The notes beneath the pieces were generated by a model. That model had not been told where the DNA came from. It made no database searches and worked only from the letters and a program-made list of their open reading frames with translations. Shown piece after piece: positions 58,035 to 64,000 of a stretch of DNA of 64,000 bases (position 1 is its first letter; each line of letters opens with the position of its first letter). Made by a program: the position numbers and the translations under genes. Source of the stretch: Cucumis sativus (Eukaryota; Streptophyta; Magnoliopsida; Cucurbitales; Cucurbitaceae); assembly GCF_000004075.3 (NCBI RefSeq), contig NC_026655.2:1364001-1428000 (forward strand). Reading direction: 5' to 3'.

Positions 58035-61000
58035 GGTTGTTCTTGAATAGTTTTGTTTAAGCTTTTGCTTTTGGATTTGTAAAATTTACCAAGTATGGAA
58101 TCAAGGAAGTTGATGAAATTCAGTTATAAATTGAAATCCATTCTCGTTTTAAATCATATATAAAAGAGGTTGACGAAGAAGATGAATCAGGTTTCAAAAA
58201 TGGGGCTGGAATTCATTACATTTACGAAATTTGCCATTGGGTTCTTCCCTTTGTGGTTTCACACATTTGTGGATACTTCAAAATTTGACCAAAGAAGGAA
58301 TCTTCCTCGAAAGAAATAAATAGCAAAATTACGACGAAACTTCTATTTGTTTTGACCCTTACGTGTCTAAATTAATATTTGCATTAGACAATGACGTATT
58401 TAAATAATGTAAGATTGAATTGATTACATTTTTCGTATGATTGTATTAGTGATATCTAATTTCAAAGAAATTTTTTTATTGTCTAAAGATAGTATCAAAC
58501 TTTTCTATTCTCTTTTTTGATTTAAAAGGTCGTAGGAAAGAGAGATTGAACCTAAATAAAAGGATGAAAAGGGATGTATGGATGGAATTTTATTTAAATT
58601 ATAAACAACGTGAAAGGTTAACTCAAAATTGAAATTGTTGGTAGGGGTTAAGATGGGAAAAGAAATGGTGAGGTGGGGAAATGGGGAAGGGCAGTTAAGT
58701 AATTTCGTAATTCCGTTTTGCGATTGGGTACTTAAGATTTCGCGCGTCCTACTTTCTCTTTGGCTTTCGCATTTACATTAAATTAAATGTCAATCAACGA
58801 AGCTCCGGCGGGTAATACAGTTGCTTGTGAAACAAGAAATATATATATATATAATATATATCATATATCATATGATGGAATGAAGCTGTTAAATGTTGAA
58901 TTTAACGGTATTTGGTCCTAAAGTTTTAAAATATTTCCCATTAGACTATCAGCTCTAGCTTACGAGGTTTGAGTTTGATTTCTATTTACATTTGATAATT
59001 AATTTAAAATAAAATTTTTGTCGTTCTTTTTCACTATTAAAATTGAATTAAAAATTTACTTCACGAGGTTATTTTTATTGATTTATTCAAAAAAAAAGTT
59101 AAAAGGGTAAGATCGTAAAATCTGTGAACCAAATTGAAGCAAAACTCAAATCTTGACCTTAAGATGATAACATTTTGAAAGTTAAAACCAATTTTAGAAC
59201 CTAAGGACACTAATAGACAACAATTTGAAACCTAATGACCAAATGCAAAAAATTAGATCGAAAATATAGGGAATAGTTTTTAACGTTTTAGTTTATGTGT
59301 TATAATTATGAACTTAATTTAACATTTTAGTTTATGTGTGTATTACTTATGAACCTGTGATTGAATAATCCGAGTTGAGATCGGTTATTAAAGTTTTGAG
59401 TTAAAAAGTTGATTATGTTTAGAATGCAAAGTTTTATCAATATAGAGTTTTTTCTTCAATAAATATGCAAACGTTAACAGTGTTCTTCATTAACTTATAC
59501 TATATTAATGTTGGTGAAAATTGTAATACATTTTACGATAGAGTAAAATATTAATTTTCATGAAAAGACCATCCACCTAGAGTTCTTAAAGTGCTAACCA
59601 ACAATAACCATGGCTAATTAAAGTAAACAATATAGTTAATTACAATAACAAAAGTCAACTAAACAAATTAATTACATCTAAGTAATATATGATGGAGGTA
59701 TTAATGAAGCAATTAAACAATACATAATGCTCGAATCCTTTTTATCTTTATCAATATAGTTTATGAAATAAGTACATAAAATCTATTTTCTAATATTGTT
59801 TAATATAAAATAACAAAGTTGGTGGATCCAATATTGTTTAATGTTTTATTATTTACTTACTACTAATTGATTTAGTAAATCCTTTTTATTTATAAAATTC
59901 TTCAAAAAAGACAAATAAAAATGATGAAACTTTATATTGAATATAATAAATAACAATTGGACTTTGTAAAAGACATTGACCATAATTAATTAATTAAGTA
60001 GCCATGACTTACAATGATATATTTGTTATTGTTTCAATGATTAAATTAAACTATATAATGAAGTAATTGGGCCATCGTGTTATATTATGACTAAATCCAA
60101 CCATTTCTTTCATCTACTAATTAATTCCTTTGATTATTAACTTATTATTAGCTAATAAGTCATGCTTTTCAACCTCATGCGCTCGCACCGTTAATTTAAT
60201 TTAATTTATTTCACTATTTCATCGTACAGTTTGAATCATTCTTACGATTTCTAAATAACATCGACTCTAAAATATATTTTAATATTATTTTATCACTAAT
60301 ATGCATTTAATTCAAACATTATGAAGTAGTATATGTGAAGATGATTACGTTCATTAGTTTGATATTAGAATGAGATTTGAAAATTTAGCTTCTTCTTATT
60401 CGCATTATATAAACCATCATAGTCCTCCATTTTCAATTTAATATTTTGCATATGACCAAAGAATTTTAATAAACTAATTATTTTAAAATAAGTAAAATAA
60501 TCCCTACAGTCCACGTATTTACTTTTTCGAACAAACTTTTTAGAATAGTCTACGGAGAAAAGTTTATACATACGTATACATTTGACAAAAATAAAATATA
60601 ATCGATTAACTATCATTTTCTTCTCAAATAAAAGAAGAAAAATGAAAACTTAAAAAATAAGTGTAGTTTCTAATGTCTTGGGTAAACTCTTGTCGTAAAA
60701 AGTTTTAGATTTGTATAATTTAGTTTCCAAGGTGAAAAGATTCATCAAGACCGACTTTATATTGTTTATTTATACAAAAATCAAATTGTTATAAGTTTTA
60801 AAGTATAAAAGCTAAATTGTTATAATTGAAAATAGGAAAAGTGGTTTTTTAAAAATCCATTTCTTCCCTATGGGGAAAGGACGAAGGTTTTCAAAGACGC
60901 GTGGGGGATATTTTGGTAAACCCGCTAAAGGGTAGTTTCGGTAGAGCGTACAAAAGGTAGGCCGTCGGAATGATACCATTTTGGAGAATCTTAGGAAGAG

Positions 61001-61275
61001 TGGGGATGGTATAGTAATTTGAGATGTATCTGACTTTGACTATAAAGGAAATATATAAATGAAGATCGTTTAATCGTTGTCTGAAAGAGAGAACTAGAAA
61101 AACGAATTTCAAGAAGAATGGTGTCTGACGTATAAAGAAAAAAGAAACAGTAAAAGCTGTGGTTTTTGGTTTTCAGTTTTGTTCATTTGGGAAATTTGAA
61201 ATTGGGTTAAATTGTTAGGAAGACAAAGAGCTTTTTGTATTTTGGTTGCTGAGTTCCTTGCTTTTTTGGTTAATA
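58035..61275. other. 3.2-kb shared upstream region of two divergent ABCA genes
   Basis: AT-rich; contains both promoters and no gene. A perfect AT run lies near 58839-58851, and TATAAAGG (61041-61048) with TATATAAATG (61052-61061) is a plausible TATA region for the plus-strand gene. Confidence 0.5.
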
Positions 61276-64000
61276 ATGGCGGATCATTCTGTTGGTCCAG
61301 CCAGTTTCTGGACTCAAGCTAATGCTCTACTCAGAAAGAATTTGACTTATCAGGTCTTTTTTAAATCTCTTTATTTCATTTATGTTCTTGATTTCTTTAT
61401 GAAATCCATTGAGCTAAGATTCTGTGATGTGGGGTTCCGTTTTTATGCGCTTTAATCCCAGTTTGAATCTGTTTGATGATTCTCAAGCTTCATTTTTTAT
61501 ATGATGGGTGTTCAGCAAAGTAACTCTTTTTTTTTTTTTTACTCGTGCTCTTTAGAAACGCAACATGAATGCGAATGTTCGGCTCATTTTGTTCCCATTC
61601 CTCTTGTGTTTGTTGCTTGTACTCATCCAATCATTGGTTGACAATGAATTGGACAAGCCCAAATTCAGATGTGGTTGTGCTTGTATTGATACTAATGGAG
61701 ATGGTCGGTGCGAGGAAGTTTGTGGAGTTCAATTTTCAACTTTGGATCAAGCTTCAAGTTGTCCAATTGAAAACCCGCCTGAATGGCCTCCTTTGTTGCA
61801 AATGCCAGCTCCTGAGTTTCGTGCTGTAAGAAATAATTTCAATCCATTTAACGACTTACCAGACGAATCGTGTAGGCAGACTGGGACATGTCCTGCAACT
61901 GTACTATTCACTGGAACTAATAGAACTCTTGGAGAAAGTATGTTCATGTATCTCTCTTTTGTGTATACAATTGATTTCGTTGTTGATTTTATTCATTTCT
62001 TCGTGGATGCTCAAATTTAGTCTCTTTATTTGGCTAGCTCTGGCTGGAAGCTTGTTCACAAATTCATTCAATCTGAATTCCAATAATGTTTCTGATGGTA
62101 TAGCTTTTAATGCGGTGGTAAGTAGTTAATTATTTTCCTTCTCTTCGTAGGATAGTAGTTTGTGTAGTCTGTATTTTATATCTTGAACTGGTCAAGCTCA
62201 ACCATTTAGGTATTTCAAATTCCCAGGGCTCGAGCTCGATGACTGAAAATAACAATTTTCTGGAGCCTGCTTTTGCTTCAAACCTTCCGTTGTACAATGT
62301 GCAACTTCAGTGCACAAGAAACTCTTCTCTGACTGTTCCTTTTCCTGTATTATCAGTTGAAAAGGCTCAAGGTAAGAGCTTTTTCTCATTATTTTAGAAT
62401 TATTTCTCAATTATCCTTGCATGGTTTGGTCAGGTTGTAGGAAAAAACTGAACTTAAAGAAAACTGAATTCAAAGCCGGTGGATAATACTCATAACCACT
62501 TAACTTGACACCCTTATCGCTCCATACAATCACTTTTAATAATGGAGAAATTCAAACAGACATTTGCAGACATACAAAAAATAAATTAAGAAGAAAAGGA
62601 AGTGCTATTGATATGATCCTATGTATTCAATATTCTTTGTCTTTTTTTCTTTTTTGAGCGTAGAGATTAGATGTGTTCAAGGGTTACATTTGTGGCGCAA
62701 CACTGCTTCTGAGGTCAATGATGAGTTGTACAAGGGATTTCATAAAGGAAATTCAGAGGGGAAGGTTAACGAAATCCTTGCAGGTTGTTTACTGTTACCT
62801 ATTGGAACATTTGATATACTAGCTTGGGTGTTATGTTGGAAATCACAGTTTTGTTCATTTTACAGGTTTTAATTTCTTGAACTCAAATGCAAATAACTTT
62901 AATGTGACCGTTTGGTACAATTCAAGTTTTAAAAATGACTCTGGAAGTCGTCCTCCGGCATTATTGCGTATTCCACGCTCGGTGAATTTGGTAGGCTAGT
63001 CTATAATTGCTTTTACTTGTGTGTATCTTGTTTATAGACATTCTTTTGGTTTTGTCTTAGAGATTAGAGCCTAGAATTTTGAGTTACTAAATTTGGGGTT
63101 TTTACCATGATTGTTCAGCTGACATTAATCGATATTTCTTGTCATTTCATCCATGTCTTCCAGATATACTTGTCAATTTCTGTTTCCTAAAACAAATTCT
63201 TGTGATTGTTTCACAGGCAACCAATGCCTACCTCAAACTTTTGCAAGGACCAAGTACAGAAATTCCTTTTGAGTTCGTCAAAGAAATGCCAAAGGCGGCA
63301 TCAAAGCTCAGGCTTGATCTATCTTCTTTGCTGGGCACTCTTTTCTTTACTTGGGTCGTTCTGCAGCTTTTCCCTGTAAGATCATTTGTATTCTGGTTGA
63401 GATGACTTATGATGCATATCCTTAATAGATTTGCTTTAACCATCACCCTTTAATCTTAAGATTTTATAAATGTGTGAAATATGTTTCTTTATGTTATGTT
63501 CTCTCTTTCAATTCTTCAAGATGACTATGCTTGTTTGATTTAGGTTGTATTGCAATCACTGGTTTATGAGAAACAACAGAAGCTGAGAATCATGATGAAA
63601 ATGCATGGCCTTGGTGATGGGCCTTATTGGTTGATTTCTTATGCATATTTCCTTACAATATCCGCCATCTACATCCTATGTTTTGTGATATTTGGCTCAG
63701 TTATTGGTAACATCTTTGTTCTTTTTCTACTCTTTGAGTATTATTTTGTTGCTGATTTTCTATCTGCTCAGTATCTTGATATTGTTGCAGGGTTGAAATT
63801 TTTCAGATTGAACGACTACAGCATTCAATTCGTGTTTTATTTCCTCTACATAAATTTGCAAATTTCTTTGGCTTTTCTAACTGCAGCATGGTTTTCAAAT
63901 GTCAAGACTGCTGCAGGTATACACTTCAATCCTATAATGGTTAATACATATTTACTTTATCCGTATAATTTACAAGGAAGCTATACTTACCTCTATTTTC
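61276..64000 (+). CDS. ABCA7-like: Half-size ABC transporter, subfamily A (ABCA7/ABCA3-12 clade), 5' part
   Basis: Runs off the window end; nine exons are visible: 61276-61353, 61556-61937, 62038-62117, 62227-62371, 62664-62783, 62866-62990, 63217-63375, 63544-63706 and 63791-63916, phase 1 at the last junction. Encodes the membrane domain only. Start MADHSVGPASFWTQANALLRKNL; first helix (LILFPFLLCLLLVLIQSL), then a Cys-rich extracytosolic loop (RCGCACIDTNGDGRCEEVCG) and a long luminal region with many NxS/T sequons. VRCVQGLHLWRN-type block at the start of exon 5 (IRCVQG); FEFVKEMPKAASKLRLD before helix 2; EKQQKLRIMMKMHGLGDGPYW between helices. These match the ABCA7 (ATH6) group. The nucleotide-binding domain should lie downstream. 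Acceptor at 62038 is the only one that keeps the frame; the upstream AG at 62020 gives a stop. Confidence 0.93.

Overview
This is a window of plant nuclear DNA, AT-rich and intron-rich. It is most likely a eudicot with a compact genome. A cucurbit (Cucurbitaceae) fits best, judging by the short introns, the protein sequences and a recurring AT-rich repeat with a palindromic TCTATCAnTGATAGA core. That taxonomic call is inference. Every protein-coding gene was assembled by hand, joining exons at GT-AG (three times GC-AG) boundaries and checking that the reading phase closes.

Layout. 40-1007 (+): 3' end of a plasma-membrane H+-ATPase (AHA4/AHA11 type). 3165-5650 and 8645-10852 (both -): a tandem pair of intact NPF2 (NRT1/PTR, GTR-clade) transporters; the first carries a MITE-like inverted repeat in its last intron. 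15747-19221 (+): an LRR receptor kinase whose catalytic HRD motif reads HCN, so it is a predicted pseudokinase. 22425-26336 (+): an NPF4.7-like transporter with a miniature LTR-element relic in intron 3. 27779-27851 (+): tRNA-Ala(AGC). 30011-31826 (+): a HIR-type SPFH/band-7 protein. 32764-37929 (-): a complete 14-exon isochorismate synthase. 43149-46807 (+): a group IIb WRKY factor (WRKY61/72 type). 48962-51316 (-): a conserved-looking basic protein I cannot name. 52847-58034 (-): an ABCA2-type half-size ABC transporter. 61276 to the window end (+): the 5' half of an ABCA7-type half-size ABC transporter, divergent from the first. The long gaps hold AT-rich DNA, microsatellites and dispersed-repeat relics.

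How the genes relate. From memory of Arabidopsis gene order, the left half (H+-ATPase, NPF2, LRR kinase, NPF4.7, HIR) keeps the order of the At5g62670-At5g62740 block. The ICS-WRKY neighbour pair matches ICS2-WRKY61 (At1g18870/At1g18860). The ABCA genes correspond to the At3g47730-At3g47780 cluster, which lies near a second H+-ATPase/NPF2 pair. The window therefore looks like an ancestral eudicot segment that Arabidopsis has split up. HIR, ICS (the entry enzyme to salicylic acid) and WRKY61/72 sit next to one another, giving about 17 kb of immunity-associated genes. I found no operon-like, viral or CRISPR system. The most notable single-gene feature is the predicted pseudokinase receptor.
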